A stretch of 64,000 nt of DNA, from positions 76,623,580-76,687,579 of the forward strand of contig NC_083610.1 in assembly GCF_029168945.1 (NCBI RefSeq), read 5' to 3'. The position numbers and the translations under genes are program-made. Shown here piece after piece: positions 45,464 to 57,670 of the stretch (positions within the stretch are counted from its first letter, which is position 1; each line of letters opens with the position of its first letter). Source of the stretch: Cannabis sativa (Eukaryota; Streptophyta; Magnoliopsida; Rosales; Cannabaceae). Below the pieces are notes generated by a model that worked only from the letters and a program-made list of their open reading frames with translations, was not told where the DNA came from and made no database searches.

Positions 45464-48400
45464 ATGGGAACTTCGAACTCACAAAAAATCGTACTTTTAT
45501 CTTTCTTTGTCTTCTTTGTTGTACCACCAACCATTGTTGATGGTGATTCTACTAGTACTTCTTCAACTTATCATCAAGAACATGTTGCTCTTCTCAATTG
45601 GAAAGCCACCCTTGAAAACTACTCTCTTTCAATTCTAGCTTCATGGAGTTATAACAATAATAATAGTAGTAATTCTAACTCTTCAAAAAACAGGACAAGT
45701 CCATGCACTTGGTTTGGAGTTTCTTGCAACAAAGTTGGAAGTGTTATCAAGCTTAACCTTACCAAATCTGGTTTACAAGGTACGCTTCATGAATTTCCTT
45801 TTACTTCATTGCCTAATCTCAAATACTTTGACCTCAACACAAACTCTATTTTGGGCAAAATCCCAACTCAAATCTCTTCCCTTTCCAAACTCATTTATCT
45901 TGATCTCTCTTTTAACAACTTAAGAGGGACCATTCCTTTAGAAATGGGGAATCTATCACGTTTAGTAGAGCTTCACATGGATTACAACAATCTCAGGGGT
46001 CATATCCCTAAAACATTTGGAAGCCTTAAAAAGCTAAAGGTTTTGTCCATTAATCACAACCGCCTTTCTGGTCCAATCCCTGAAAGTTTATATGATTTAA
46101 CAAATCTTTCCTATATTTATCTATACCGCAATAGACTTTCAGGTCCAATTTCATATCATATTGGAAGATTGAAATCTCTTGTTAGTCTAGAATTGTGGGA
46201 GAATCAACTCAATGGAACTCTTCCCACTTCACTTGGTAACCTGACCAAATTAAAGTCTCTACACATCCGTGACAACAATTTCTCTGGCACCATTCCTCAA
46301 TCAATACAAAATCTCACCAGCTTGACTGTTTTAAGACTTGCCCGAAACCAATTCACCGGTTACTTGCCCCAAAACATATGCCATAACAATCTTCTTCAAA
46401 TCTTCACAGCCAATGGCAATTATTTTGAAGGTCCAATCCCAAAAGTCTTGAAAAATTGTTCAAGCTTGCATAGACTAACCCTCCAAGACAACCATCTCAC
46501 TGGAAATATATCTGAGTATTTTGGTCATATCTATCCTTACTTATTCATGTTAAACCTGAATAACAACAAATTTCATGGCGAAATTTCACCTAATTGGGGT
46601 AGTTCTAAAAATCTACAAAGTTTTTTCATTGGTGGGAATTACATCTCAGGTACAATACCACCAGAGATTGGAAACTTATCCAAACTTACAGTACTTGACT
46701 TTTCATCAAACCTTTTAGTAGGAGAGATTCCCAAGTCATTTGGGAAACTCTCTTCTTTGATGAAATTGTACTTGTACAGCAATAAACTCTCTGGCAGTAT
46801 ACCTTCTGAACTCAGTTTACTAACTCAAATAGAGTCTCTTGACTTGTCCTCAAACACTTTGACCAACTCAATCCCAACAAGCCTTGGTCTTAATAACAAC
46901 TTGTTAAAGCTTCACACCATGAATTTGAGCCATAACATGTTAAGCAACGAAATCCCATTTGAGTTGGGGAAGCTAACTCAGCTCTCGACACTTGATTTGA
47001 GTTATAACTATCTCATTGGAAAAATACCAAACGAGTTGGGGTTTTTACAAAGCTTGCTGACACTAAATCTCTCCCATAACAATCTTTCTGGCTCTATTCC
47101 CAGCAGTTTTGATCGAATCCCAGGATTGTTGTACGTTGACATATCCTATAACAATTTGTGGGGTCCACTTCCCAACAACAAAGCATTCCTTAACGCTTCT
47201 ATACAATCATTAGAAGGAAACAGAGGCTTGTGTGGTAATGTTACAAGAGGGCAAGGACAAGGAGGTCTACAGCTCTGCAACAAATCCTCTCTCCCTGGAT
47301 CAAAACGCATCCACCTTATTGTCGTTATCCCAATTCTTGTAGTTCTTGTCGTCGTTTTTTGCCTAGCTTTTTTTGTAATTATACGGAGAAGGACAAGGAA
47401 GAAGAAGCAAGAGACAGAGGATGGTCAACAGGTGGAAATGGTTAGCCAAAAACCGTTGTTTTCTGTTTCAAATTTCGACGGGAAAAAGCTTTATGAAGAA
47501 ATTATAAGAGCAACAGAGGATTTTGATTCTGCTTATTGCATAGGGAGAGGAGGTATTGGAACCGTTTACAAAGCTGAGCTTCCTTCATCTTACTCATCAC
47601 CACCATCATCATCATCAAGAAGTAGCTTGGTAGTAGCTGTGAAAAAACTAGAATATGGTCATTCTAGGCCGTTGACCTTATTATCCCAGAAGGAGTTTTT
47701 CAACGAGGTGATAGCGTTGACCCATATAAGACATCGAAACATTGTTAAGCTTCATGGGTTCTGCTCCCATTTGAGGCACTCGTTCTTGATCTACGAGTAC
47801 CATGAAAAGGGTAGCTTGAGTTCAAAGCTAAAAAACGACCAGGAAGCTAGAGAGTTGGATTGGATGAAGAGAGTGAATATCATTAGAGGAGTGGCAGATG
47901 GGTTGTCGTACATGCATTCTGAGACTTTCCCACCGATTGTTCATCGAGATATATCGACCAAAAACATTTTGTTAGATTCCAATTATGAGGCTTGCATTTC
48001 AGATTTTGGTACTGCTAAGCTTTTAGAACAGGATTCATCTAACTGGACTGTCCTTGCTGGCACTTTCGGCTACGTCGCACCAGGTAACATTAAAATCAAT
48101 TAATACTAATCAAATATTTTTATTTCCTCAATTCTTTGTTGAAATTTTTAAAATATGTATGTATGTTTCTGCAGAGTTTGCTTACACAATGAAAGTAACC
48201 GAAAAAAGTGATGTGTATAGTTTTGGAGTATTGGTAATAGAAACTATAAAAGGAAGGCACCCGGGGAATCTAACCTTGTGTTTGTCGTCTCCGGCGAAAA
48301 GGGCAGAGGTTGCTCTTGAAGATGTGTTGGACGAGCGTCTTCAACCTCCACCCACACAAACGTTGGACCAACTTGTTCATATCTTAAAGCTTGCAGTTGC

Positions 48401-48485
48401 ATGCTTACATGAGAACCCACAATCTAGGCCAACCATGAAAGATGTTTCTCAAATTTTGTCCACTATCATTAATGCTACCAAATAA
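45464..48485 (+). CDS. LRR receptor-like kinase, MIK2-like
   Basis: This is a plasma-membrane receptor kinase of the MIK2-like (LRR-RLK XII-related, MDIS1-interacting) group; members of the group perceive peptide signals in immunity and development. Two exons: 45464-48083 and 48175-48485, with the intron inside the codon for Glu after GYVAP, a position typical of the group. The product is 976 aa. A signal peptide (1-27) is followed by the LRRNT domain (HVALLNWKATL), CTWFGVSC, 19 LRRs, and a membrane span at about 616-640. The kinase has glycine loop IGRGGIGTVY (693), Lys 727 in VAVKK, HRD at 827-829 and DFG at 847-849. An Asn/Ser run near residues 65-75 and a Ser-rich insertion in the N-lobe (PSSYSSPPSSSSRSS) are unusual but in frame. 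No stop or frameshift is seen, so it should be functional. Confidence 0.93.
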
Positions 48486-48884
48486 TAATAATAATGCTTA
48501 GTTACATTTACAAAATTAATTACTGCTAATTAATTTGTGTTTTTAATTTTCATGTATATATATATTTGTAGAACTTCGAGTTTGGAGGATCAATACTTGT
48601 TAGATCTTATAAATACGTGTACATACACATGTAATGTAAATTGTATTTGTATATAGCTTGCTTGGTAATAAAAATTTGTATATTCTTAATTAGTTTCAAT
48701 AACTGGGGATGATATGTTTTTTATTTTATTTTTATTTATCTAACTCATTTAAAATTAAAATGTTAAGTACACATTTAACAAACAAGATGCTAATTAATAA
48801 GTATTGGGTCCATCATCCAAATATTTTAGTTGAGCATTGCTAGTTAAGGCACCATAGGACACAGAGTCATATATTTTTTATTTA
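48486..48884 (+). other. 3' flank of the LRR receptor kinase
   Basis: A likely poly(A) signal region (GGTAATAAAAATTTG) is at 48664-48678. After it comes AT-rich DNA up to the T-run of the LINE. Confidence 0.5.
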
Positions 48885-50030
48885 TTTTTTTTTTGAAGGG
48901 AGGGATGCCCTTAAAGAAAAAGAAGAGAACTAAGATTACAGGGGTCATCACCAATCAAAACCGGTACTTCATCTAACTCCAAAGCCCAATTAGCAAACTT
49001 ATGAGCGAAGATATTTACAAATCGGCTAATATGGGACACATGGGCATCTGGGAGGAGAGACAAAGTTGCCATAATTTGTTTAATAAGGTCACCAAAAAGC
49101 GAAAGGTCTTCTTTAGGGTTCGCCAAAGCGTTAGTGATAGCTTTGCAATCCGTTTCCACCTGGTGGACAAGAAAACTCTCTTCAATGCAGTAGAGAAGGG
49201 AAGCAAGGAGTCATTTCGCTTCAAGCATGGCAACATCCCCACCGCCAATGTGGGGAAAGGCGACTACGGCAACAACTTGACTTTCACTATTACGAATGAC
49301 TCCTCCAAAACCGACTTTTGCATTACTCTTTGGAATTGCAGCATCAGTGTTCAACTTGAGGCGACCAAGAGCCAGAGGAATCCAGGTTGTGACTGAGGGA
49401 GACCGAGTCACAAGAGCAGAGAGCTTGCGGGCTGAAGATGACGACTTATAGTCCGACAAAAAGCTTTGAGCCAAATTCACTATGGCATGGGGCTGATCCT
49501 GCGATTGACTCATAAGAGCCATGTTCCTATTGTGCCAAATAAACCAAGCAACACAAAGAAAGCATTCTACATCTTCCTTAGTTAAAGTAATATATATCAT
49601 GTGAACAATATCATGAAAATAAACAGTGAAAGAAGAAGAAAAAATATAAGGGTAGAAAACTGTAACTTTCCAGACTCTTCGAACGCTCTTGTAGAAGAAC
49701 AGGGCATGAGAGACTGATTCATTATGGTTTCCACAACGAGGACAAACTGGGAACTGGATAATTTTCCTATATGCAAGGTTCCTATTGGTTGGAAGGATTG
49801 AGTTGGAGGCACGGAAAGCAAAATGTTTCACCTTAGGCGGGATATTAAGATGTCAGAGGTTTTTCCACCAAGGAGAAGGGGAAGAGGACGAGGGAATATC
49901 GGGGGGGGGGGGGAGTTGAAGAGAAACTAAGATGGTATCCAATTTTGACAGAGTAAGTTTCAGATTTTGTGAGTTTCCAAATCAGATCATCTTCAGAGGG
50001 ATGGAGAGGAAAGGGAATTGAGAGAATTTT
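48885..50030 (-). mobile_element. 5'-truncated LINE
   Basis: The T-run at 48885-48894 is the poly(A) tail on the minus strand. Upstream on that strand lie RNase H (48911-49300) and the zinc-knuckle region (49300-49831). RT, endonuclease and ORF1 are absent, as in normal 5' truncation. It ends where the LTR sequence TGTTGGAATATC begins at about 50031. A G-run of 13 lies at 49902-49914. Confidence 0.8.
48911..49831 (-). pseudogene. LINE zinc-knuckle and RNase H fragment
   Basis: The frame reads MKHFAFRASNSILPTNRNL and CPRCGNHNESVSHALFF (zf-RVT), then the RNase H start LKLNTDAAIPK, GFGGVIRN and AMLEAK with a TGA stop at 49211. In the same frame RNase H continues to VETDCKAITNALA and FAHKFANWALELDEVP. 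A single nonsense change divides it. The D and E positions are present; the final conserved region retains H. Confidence 0.8.
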
Positions 50031-50065
50031 GTTGGAATATCTTTTACCAGGATCTAAATGGGCTC

Positions 50066-51186
50066 CCTATATGCAACCTAGTCCATTTTAAATAATTTTA
50101 TTTAGCAACCTAGTCCATTTTAATTACAAAAATTAAATGGGCTCCCTGTATGCATCTAAGCCTAAAGCAAACATATAGGCTCACACAGACACATTGATTT
50201 GGATGGATCCTATCATGTTACTAGGTTTATACACAGATGAATGAAGATTGCAAAATTTACTTGTTACAAATTATTTATTTGACCTATTGACAATTGAACC
50301 ATTGGTTAAAATCAGATCATTAGATCTGTCAACAAGTTAACCATGGCAATTTAGATCAAACAGTAATAGGTTTTATAAAAACAAGTTTAATAATAAACAA
50401 TATAAAACACACACATGCAACAAAGTGGATAGTTGGATATTTATTTAATTTAAATTAATTAAATAATTAAATAATTTTTGAAAATTCTAAATAATAAAAT
50501 ATTATTTTCAAAATTATAAAATTAAATTAAATAATTAATTTCAAAATTAAACCTATAAATTTGAAAAATTAGGTTTTCAACAAACCTAAATATCTATTTC
50601 AAAAAGATGCTAACAACTTTTCAAATTTTATGTTACTTAAAATAAAATTAAATAGCCAATAAAATAAAATGATAAATATCATTTGTCTAATTTTATAATT
50701 TAATTTAAATAAAATAACAAAATTTTAAAAGTTAGCAAAATATCTGGTTATATTTTAAAATTTCTAGATTAAAATAATCTTATTTTAAATTTCAAATAAG
50801 GTCATTTTATAAAATTAATTAAATAATATAAAAAATAAAATATCTGACCTTAAATTTAAAAATAAGATAAAAAAATCAAATTTTAAAATAAAGGTAACCA
50901 ATTAAGCCAAAAAAAAATTAGATTTTATCCTTTTTCAGTTCAAAATCTACTAATATCTAAAATTAATTAATTTTTAATTAAAAAAATTAATTAATTTTAT
51001 TCTGATAATTAGATTTAAAATTTGAAAAATTAAAATCAAAATACAAAACTACACAAAAAATTCAAAATTAATTCCATGAAAAAGCATGAAAAAATAAAGA
51101 AAAAAAAACAAAAAAAAATAGTATTTGGTACGGATGGTATGCATTGCATGCATCAGGGGGACTAAGCCTATTTTGCCGCACAGGGA
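50066..51186. other. Non-coding interior of the large LTR element
   Basis: AT-rich, with a local duplication: AATGGGCTCCCT(A/G)TATGCA and AACCTAGTCCATTTTAA each occur twice in 50065-50150. No open frame of note. Confidence 0.5.
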
Positions 51187-51191
51187 GGCTG

Positions 51192-52494
51192 TGTTAGGTT
51201 ATTTTTAATATTAATTTTAGATTAAGTTTAGTATATTTTTAATTAAGTTTTAATCGTATTTGGAGCATTTTTACGCTTGTTATCTTTTATTTTTACAGAT
51301 TTAAAATAGAAGAAGATTAGAAAAATATCAGAGAAAAAGATGGGAAAAAGATAAAAAATATCATGATATTTTTTATAGAGAAAATTGTGGAAGCCGAAAC
51401 TTCAAGCCTAAATTCGACGTTTTTCTGATTGGATTTTGGAAAAAGTCAAAACATGAAAGTTCTAGATCTCTCTTTTATCTTTCCGGAACATCTTGAATCG
51501 TTCAATTCCGAGCAATATTGAGAGAGTTATGGTCCAAATACTATCAGTCGACGCAGCAGAAAAAAATATCTCGTTTGAGGTTTCCCAAAAATTTAAATTC
51601 GAGTGGGAATTTAAATATTGCGTTTTTCCCATATTTTTAGGCCTTCAAGAAGGGAGTTGATTTCATCAAGCAACTTCAGAGAGAAAAAAAGAGAGAATTC
51701 AGATACAGAGTGGAGAGATCAACTGCAAAATTAGAGGCATACTTCTCAGGGTTTTCAGCATTCTTCTCTTCTTCTCTTCTCTATTTTCATCTTTTTTCTC
51801 AAAGTTAATATGTGTAATTGTGCTTCAATGAACATGAGTAACTAAACACTTTATTAGGGTTTAGATGGATATTGTTTGACATTGTTTATGGTTTTAATAT
51901 GAGTTATTTTCCCCCTAATTTCTATGTATTCTATTTTATTTGTGCTTAATTACTTTTAATTGCTTGATCACCAATTATCTGTCTATGATTTTGATGCGAG
52001 ATCTGAGAAGTGAGTGTCAAATATGCTATAGTAAAATAGAACTGAATTTCGATATAGGACGAGAGTACCTATATGGTTTAGATAGCTTATAGGGTTTTTA
52101 TGCTTAATGCCTGTTGCATGTTAAATTTATCACGAGAGTAGAAAGTTTACATGTAATTGAGGTTTATATATCTGAGAAGACTATAAATTACCTTAGTAAA
52201 CCTGCTATTGCATAGGAATTAATATTAGGAAAATAATCATATTAGGCTATATTCAATAAAAACAATTGAAATCGACACCCTAGTTTATTAACTATTAATT
52301 TTCTCGAATCGTTGCTTCCAACTCTTTTTCTTATACTTCATTGTTTTTTTTTTCCCTATCTTTTATTTAATCAAATAGAAGTAAAAGTTTAATTTCAACG
52401 TACTTAACTACACTCCCTGTGGGATCGACCTCACTCCTAGTGAGTCTACTACTTTAAACGATACGTACACTTGCGTGTGCTAAATATCGCAACA
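51192..52494 (+). repeat. 5' LTR of the Athila-like element
   Basis: 1303 bases, practically identical to 54924-56224. Confidence 0.95.
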
Positions 52495-52500
52495 AGTTTT

Positions 52501-52518
52501 TGGCGCCGTTGCCGGGGA
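52501..52518 (+). promoter_or_regulatory. Primer-binding site of the Athila-like element
   Basis: TGGCGCCGTTGCCGGGGA lies six bases after LTR1. It is the form typical of Athila/Tat elements, thought to pair with the 3' end of a tRNA-Asp. Confidence 0.85.
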
Positions 52519-52691
52519 GTGATAGTTAATATTATTAAAAATTAAATTTTGTTCTAATTTGGTTTTCTTTTTAGTTTTAGTATTAATTTTTTTTTGTTTT
52601 GTTTCAAATTTTTATCTTTTTAGTACTAATTTAGTTTTATTTTATTTTACTAATGTTTTACTTATGAGTTTGACCAGCGAGATAAATCTGA

Positions 52692-53639
52692 ATGCTATAT
52701 CTTGAGGATTTTGCCCAACAACATAATGAGCCATTCTATTCTGCTTGGAGGAGATTTAAAGAGTATGGAGAGAGATGTTATCCCACTTTCTCAAGTGGGT
52801 GTTTTACGTGGCTCTTTTATAATGGACTTAATAATAAAACAAGAAGCTGGGTTGATTATGGAGCAGAGGCAACTGGAGCACCTCTATTAATGAGAGGCTA
52901 TGATGTAATAAATCTGTTGAATAACATGGCAGATTTTGATTATGACTGGCATTGGGATCCATCACTTCAAGGTTGGAGTCACCAATACCCACCTTATTGC
53001 CGAAATTCATCCCAACAAACTGAAAAAGAGGAGCAACTACTAGCACTTATGCAATCACTTCCAGGAGAGATTAATCGCTTAACAGACATGGTGAGATCCT
53101 TGTGTGATAATTTAGTGGCTCATGATTCAGAATGTAATAACTCCAATAATGAAAGTTATGAGAGTTCTTGCTACAATGAAGAAGGGTCATTAGTTGAATA
53201 CAAGGAAGATAATGAGCCTACAATTGAAGATCAAGATCCTTGTGAAGAAGAACTCATTGAATATGAAATCACATGCAAGGATATGGATAGCCAAGTGGAG
53301 AGTGAGCAACAAGAAGAAGGGTTGTTGGATGAAAGTGTAGATACTGTGACATTGGAGGATGAGGAAGAACATGACATCATTGATTCGACTTCATCAATGA
53401 TATTGACTAATAAACCACCAATGAATCCATATATTTCATCAACACCATATTATATCCTCGGCGAGCTACGAAAGGCTTCTCCCCAAGCACATCATCCAAA
53501 GTCTTATGTTGTTGGTGCTGATTTTGGTTCAAACTCATCGCTTGCCAAGCTTGAAGGCAAGTACAACAATAATTTTCAAGTTGTCTTGCATGACGCTTAT
53601 TATGGGCGTCAACCGCTTATTGATGTGGCGCTCAGGTAA
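52692..53639 (+). CDS. Gag-derived protein of the Athila-like element
   Basis: The frame encodes 315 aa. The first 90 residues carry a retrotransposon gag core: EPFYSAWRRFKEYGERCYP, then FYNGLNNKTRSWVDYGAEA and YDVINLLNNMADFDYDWHW, matching the Athila pattern (E.WER(F/Y)KEL..CP ... FYNGL...R...D). The middle is a long acidic Glu/Asp-rich stretch (residues about 150-245), followed by a conserved-looking C-terminus (HAYYGRQPLIDVALR-like). No zinc knuckle and no protease are present. The start is internal to the usual gag, so the N-terminal part is missing, and an ATG at 52665 is in another frame. It could be supplied to, or be parasitic on, an autonomous relative. The long open frame in a recent insertion suggests it may be translated. 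Confidence 0.75.
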   Translation: MLYLEDFAQQHNEPFYSAWRRFKEYGERCYPTFSSGCFTWLFYNGLNNKTRSWVDYGAEATGAPLLMRGYDVINLLNNMADFDYDWHWDPSLQGWSHQYPPYCRNSSQQTEKEEQLLALMQSLPGEINRLTDMVRSLCDNLVAHDSECNNSNNESYESSCYNEEGSLVEYKEDNEPTIEDQDPCEEELIEYEITCKDMDSQVESEQQEEGLLDESVDTVTLEDEEEHDIIDSTSSMILTNKPPMNPYISSTPYYILGELRKASPQAHHPKSYVVGADFGSNSSLAKLEGKYNNNFQVVLHDAYYGRQPLIDVALR

Positions 53640-54923
53640 GTTTCCTTTCCTTTTTCTTTAATGTCACATTGGGGACAATGTGTCACTTTAGTTTGGGGGG
53701 GTGACTTAATTTTTATTTTTATTTATTTATTTTTTTGAGTTTATGACTTTTAATTTTTAGTTTTTAGTTTTTATTGTTTTGAGTCAATTTTCTTAATATG
53801 AGTCAATCTGAAAGTAGGTAGATAGCATGATTTGAAAAGTTTATTTATTTTTTTGAAAAATCCGTGTGCTTGGTGATGTTATACTCTTGACTAATTTTAA
53901 TTTTGTGCTGTAAAAGAACATGGAATCATATTAAGTAATTTTTCTAGTAATTGAATTGATTTATGTATGCTAATTTGACATGTAGAAAGTTGTTTGGAAA
54001 ATTCTAGAACTTGCTTGCTTGCTATTTGAGGCGAAATAATAAATTATGCATGATTAGGAAAGTGATTTAGGCAATTTTTTGGATCGATTGTACCTTTCAA
54101 GCCATCCTTGTAATTTTTATCATAGTTACCTTTTTTTTTGAGCCTTAACCTATTCTTTGTTTTACACATATTGAGCATAAAAAGATAAACCCATGAATAT
54201 CCACAATTTGACCCTAATCATACCATAAGTAGATCTTTAGTTTGGGAGAATTTGGAAGGGAAGTTTGTTGTATGTGTGTGGAAAAAGTGTGAAAATTGAG
54301 AGAATATAAAAAGAAAAAAAAATTGATTGACAACAACTTGAAAAAAAAGGAGAAAAGAAAGAAAAATATGACAACCAGTGTCAAATAAAAAAAAAGATAA
54401 ATATAAAGTTGTTGCAACCTTGTTGAAAAATATATCTCTCATGTAATTAGAAAAAGGGTATTGGGATTGTGTGAACAATATTGTGGGTGACATGATTGGA
54501 GAAGCTTATGGTATAGACAAGCGTAAATGACCATCTCATCTACCCTTACCTAAGCCTAACAATACAAGCCTAGAAAGACCTTCTGATTTTTGGTTGTGCA
54601 TTAATCTATATTAGTGGAGAATAGTAAGTATTGCAAGCATATGGAATTTTGGGTTAGTGGATTGATGATTGTAATTGGCATGCATAAAGTGGTTTAATTG
54701 TTAGTTAATTGTATTCTATGGTTTCATGAGCTAAATGAAAATAAATTGAAATCTGTCAAGGGTGTAATTGAACTAAAATTCTGGATTATATGCATAAGTG
54801 AATTTTTTCATAATCATATTATTGAAGCTACTTGAAAATTACTCATGTTTTGGAGATTGACTTGTTTAATGTTTATTTAGTGTTTTACTCGAGGACGAGT
54901 AAAAGCTTAGTTTGGGGGAATTT
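53640..54923 (+). other. Non-coding 3' interior of the Athila-like element
   Basis: AT-rich with poly-A stretches; open frames on the minus strand near 54214-54493 are compositional. It ends in CTCGAGGACGAGTAAAAGC then the polypurine tract, a block common just before the 3' LTR of Athila/Tat elements. Confidence 0.7.
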
Positions 54924-56224
54924 GTTAGGTTATTTTTAATATTAATTTTAGATTAAGTTTAGTATATTTTTAATTAAGTTTTAATCGTATTTGGAGCATT
55001 TTTACGCTTGTTATCTTTTATTTTTACAGATTTAAAATAGAAGAAGATTAGAAAAATATCAGAGAAAAAGATGGGAAAAAGATAAAAAATATCATGATAT
55101 TTTTTATAGAGAAAATTGTGGAAGCCGAAACTTCAAGCCTAAATTCGACGTTTTTCTGATTGGATTTTGGAAAAAGTCAAAACATGAAAGTTCTAGATCT
55201 CTCTTTTATCTTTCCGGAACATCTTGAATCGTTCAATTCCGAGCAATATTGAGAGAGTTATGGTCCAAATACTATCAGTCGACGCAGCAGAAAAAAATAT
55301 CTCGTTTGAGGTTTCCCAAAAATTTAAATTCGAGTGGGAATTTAAATATTGCGTTTTTCCCATATTTTTAGGCCTTCAAGAAGGGAGTTGATTTCATCAA
55401 GCAACTTCAGAGAGAAAAAAAGAGAGAATTCAGATACAGAGTGGAGAGATCAACTGCAAAATTAGAGGCATACTTCTCAGGGTTTTCAGCATTCTTCTCT
55501 TCTTCTCTTCTCTATTTTCATCTTTTTTCTCAAAGTTAATATGTGTAATTGTGCTTCAATGAACATGAGTAACTAAACACTTTATTAGGGTTTAGATGGA
55601 TATTGTTTGACATTGTTTATGGTTTTAATATGAGTTATTTTCCCCCTAATTTCTATGTATTCTATTTTATTTGTGCTTAATTACTTTTAATTGCTTGATC
55701 ACCAATTATCTGTCTATGATTTTGATGCGAGATCTGAGAAGTGAGTGTCAAATATGCTATAGTAAAATAGAACTGAATTTCGATATAGGACGAGAGTACC
55801 TATATGGTTTAGATAGCTTATAGGGTTTTTATGCTTAATGCCTGTTGCATGTTAAATTTATCACGAGAGTAGAAAGTTTACATGTAATTGAGGTTTATAT
55901 ATCTGAGAAGACTATAAATTACCTTAGTAAACCTGCTATTGCATAGGAATTAATATTAGGAAAATAATCATATTAGGCCATATTCAATAAAAACAATTGA
56001 AATCGACACCCTAGTTTATTAACTATTAATTTTCTCGAATCGTTGCTTCCAACTCTTTTTCTTATACTTCATTGTTTTTTTTTCCCTATCTTTTATTTAA
56101 TCAAATAGAAGTAAAAGTTTAATTTCAACGTACTTAACTACACTCCCTGTGGGATCGACCTCACTCCTAGTGAGTCTACTACTTTAAACGATACGTACAC
56201 TTGCGTGTGCTAAATATCGCAACA
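54924..56224 (+). repeat. 3' LTR of the Athila-like element
   Basis: 1301 bases. Differences from LTR1 seen by eye: one T missing near 54958, one T missing in the run near 56075, and T to C near 55979. Confidence 0.95.
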
Positions 56225-56649
56225 GGCTGCCAGCAGGGTGTCCGCACGCGCATAGCCCCCAATTCAGACAAATCTTGCCCATCTGACCGAGAAAACTCGG
56301 ACATGAAGCTTGTTCAAAGCCACACGCACCCGAGAAAACTGGGAATCCACGCGCGTAAGGGAGGTGTCACACCTCCTGATTTTTCTGATTTTCAAAAATT
56401 CATAACTAATTTAAATAAAATCGAAATTAAGTTCTGTAAAAAAGTGAATTGCTTAACTTTTCCTATACTATCCAATAAAAATAATTCCAGAATAAAATTC
56501 TAATTATTTTATGTAATATTTTTGTAAACATCAATCAATCATCAATAAACACATAGATCAACTTGAATCACATCCAAATCACACATACATCGTTTTAAAT
56601 CCTTATTTCTTGAAAGTAAATCAATTACCATGGCTCTGAGGCTAGTTGT
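56225..56649 (-). other. Interior of the large LTR element, right of the Athila-like insertion
   Basis: Begins with the duplicated GGCTG and ends with the reversed primer site GGCTCTGAGGCT at 56632-56643. No gene. It contains GC-rich words (CACGCGCATAGCCCC, CACGCGCGTAAG). Confidence 0.55.
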
Positions 56650-57670
56650 TGGAATATATTTTACCAGGATCTATATTTACTAACAAGTATGTTTTCAACA
56701 TCCTAATATGAATTTCTAAAACAATAAAAATAAACACATAAAAGGTATGAGAAACCTTACATTGGTTTAAACGAAATTAAATGACTCCTTCCGCTCAAAT
56801 CTCTAACCCTTGTATCCTTTCTGTCGAAGAGTATCACCAAGATCTGAGCCCGAAACTCCTTCAGTTGTTTGGATTCTTCACAGTCTTACACACTATGATT
56901 GAGGACTCACTTGTTATGTGTGGGCATGCACTCAATCACTAAGGCTTGAATTTGGTTTGTGAAGAAGGCTATAGGTTTCAAAATTAGAAGAAGAAAGGAA
57001 GAAGTCTCATAAACCTAAAGAGGAAGAAAACTAGGTTTTTAGCTTTTGAAGCATTAGTTGGATAATGAGACTTTCTTTTCCTTTTATACTACTTCTCTTA
57101 GGGTTAGGGTTGATTTATTTGGAATAATAAAATGATAAAAATGGAGCAAAAATAGCACTAAGTGGCCGGCCATCAGTGGGCCCAACACTAGTTAGATTTT
57201 TGCCATTTTTCTCAACTATTTATCTATTTTTCCAAAATACCACTTTTTATAATTTCAACCCTATAAATGCCAAAACTATTTATTTAATAATTGAAATAAT
57301 TATCAAATAAAATTTTCATTTATATTATTTATTAATTAGACTCCACAAAGTCTCTTAATTAATAAATTAACCCTAAAATCCTATTTCTTCACAATCAAGC
57401 TATAACATAGTGAAAATTCATAAACTAGATATAGTTTAATTTTAGAATTAAAATTGATTAACTAAAATCAATTAACCGAGTCTTACAAGTAGTTTTTCTC
57501 AACTAGTATGGGGACCATGGACCTATATAACCGAGCTTCCAATAAGCAGATCTAGAACTTACCAAGTAAATTCTCTAACTTATTAATTCCTCATTGCACC
57601 ACTATAGAACTTGGAATTGCATTCTTAGTTATGTAGAACGCTCTATATGTTCCACGATATAGATACGCTA

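Larger units (their letters stand above)
51192..56224 (+). mobile_element. Young non-autonomous Athila-like LTR element
   Basis: LTR1 is 51192-52494 and LTR2 is 54924-56224, both TGTTAGGTTATTTTT...AAATATCGCAACA. The target duplication GGCTG is at 51187-51191 and 56225-56229. A primer site, TGGCGCCGTTGCCGGGGA (52501-52518), of Athila/Tat type follows LTR1. A polypurine tract, AGTTTGGGGGAA, precedes LTR2, with a second similar tract (AGTTTGGGGGGGTGA) at 53690. The interior has one gag-derived frame and 1.3 kb of non-coding DNA; there is no protease, RT or integrase. The LTRs differ by about one substitution and two one-base indels by eye. Confidence 0.93.
50031..57670 (-). mobile_element. Large LTR element, interrupted by two later insertions
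   Basis: On the plus strand 56650 begins TGTTGGAATATATTTTACCAGG, and directly left of it is GGCTCTGAGGCTAG, the reverse of a TGGTATCAGAGCC-type primer site. The 5' LTR is therefore 56650-57670 and the element reads leftward. The interior (50066-51191 and 56225-56649) is split by the Athila-like element at GGCTG, and no pol domain is seen. At 50031 a short TGTTGGAATATCTTTTACC piece is all that remains of the other LTR. The right LTR is cut at 57670 by a Copia insertion. LTR-related sequence recurs at 42506-43740. With no coding genes it resembles a large non-autonomous (LARD-type) element. Confidence 0.6.

Noticed and set aside
54214..54493. Phe-rich open frames on the minus strand
   Set aside because: They come from poly-A tracts in the non-coding 3' interior of the Athila-like element.
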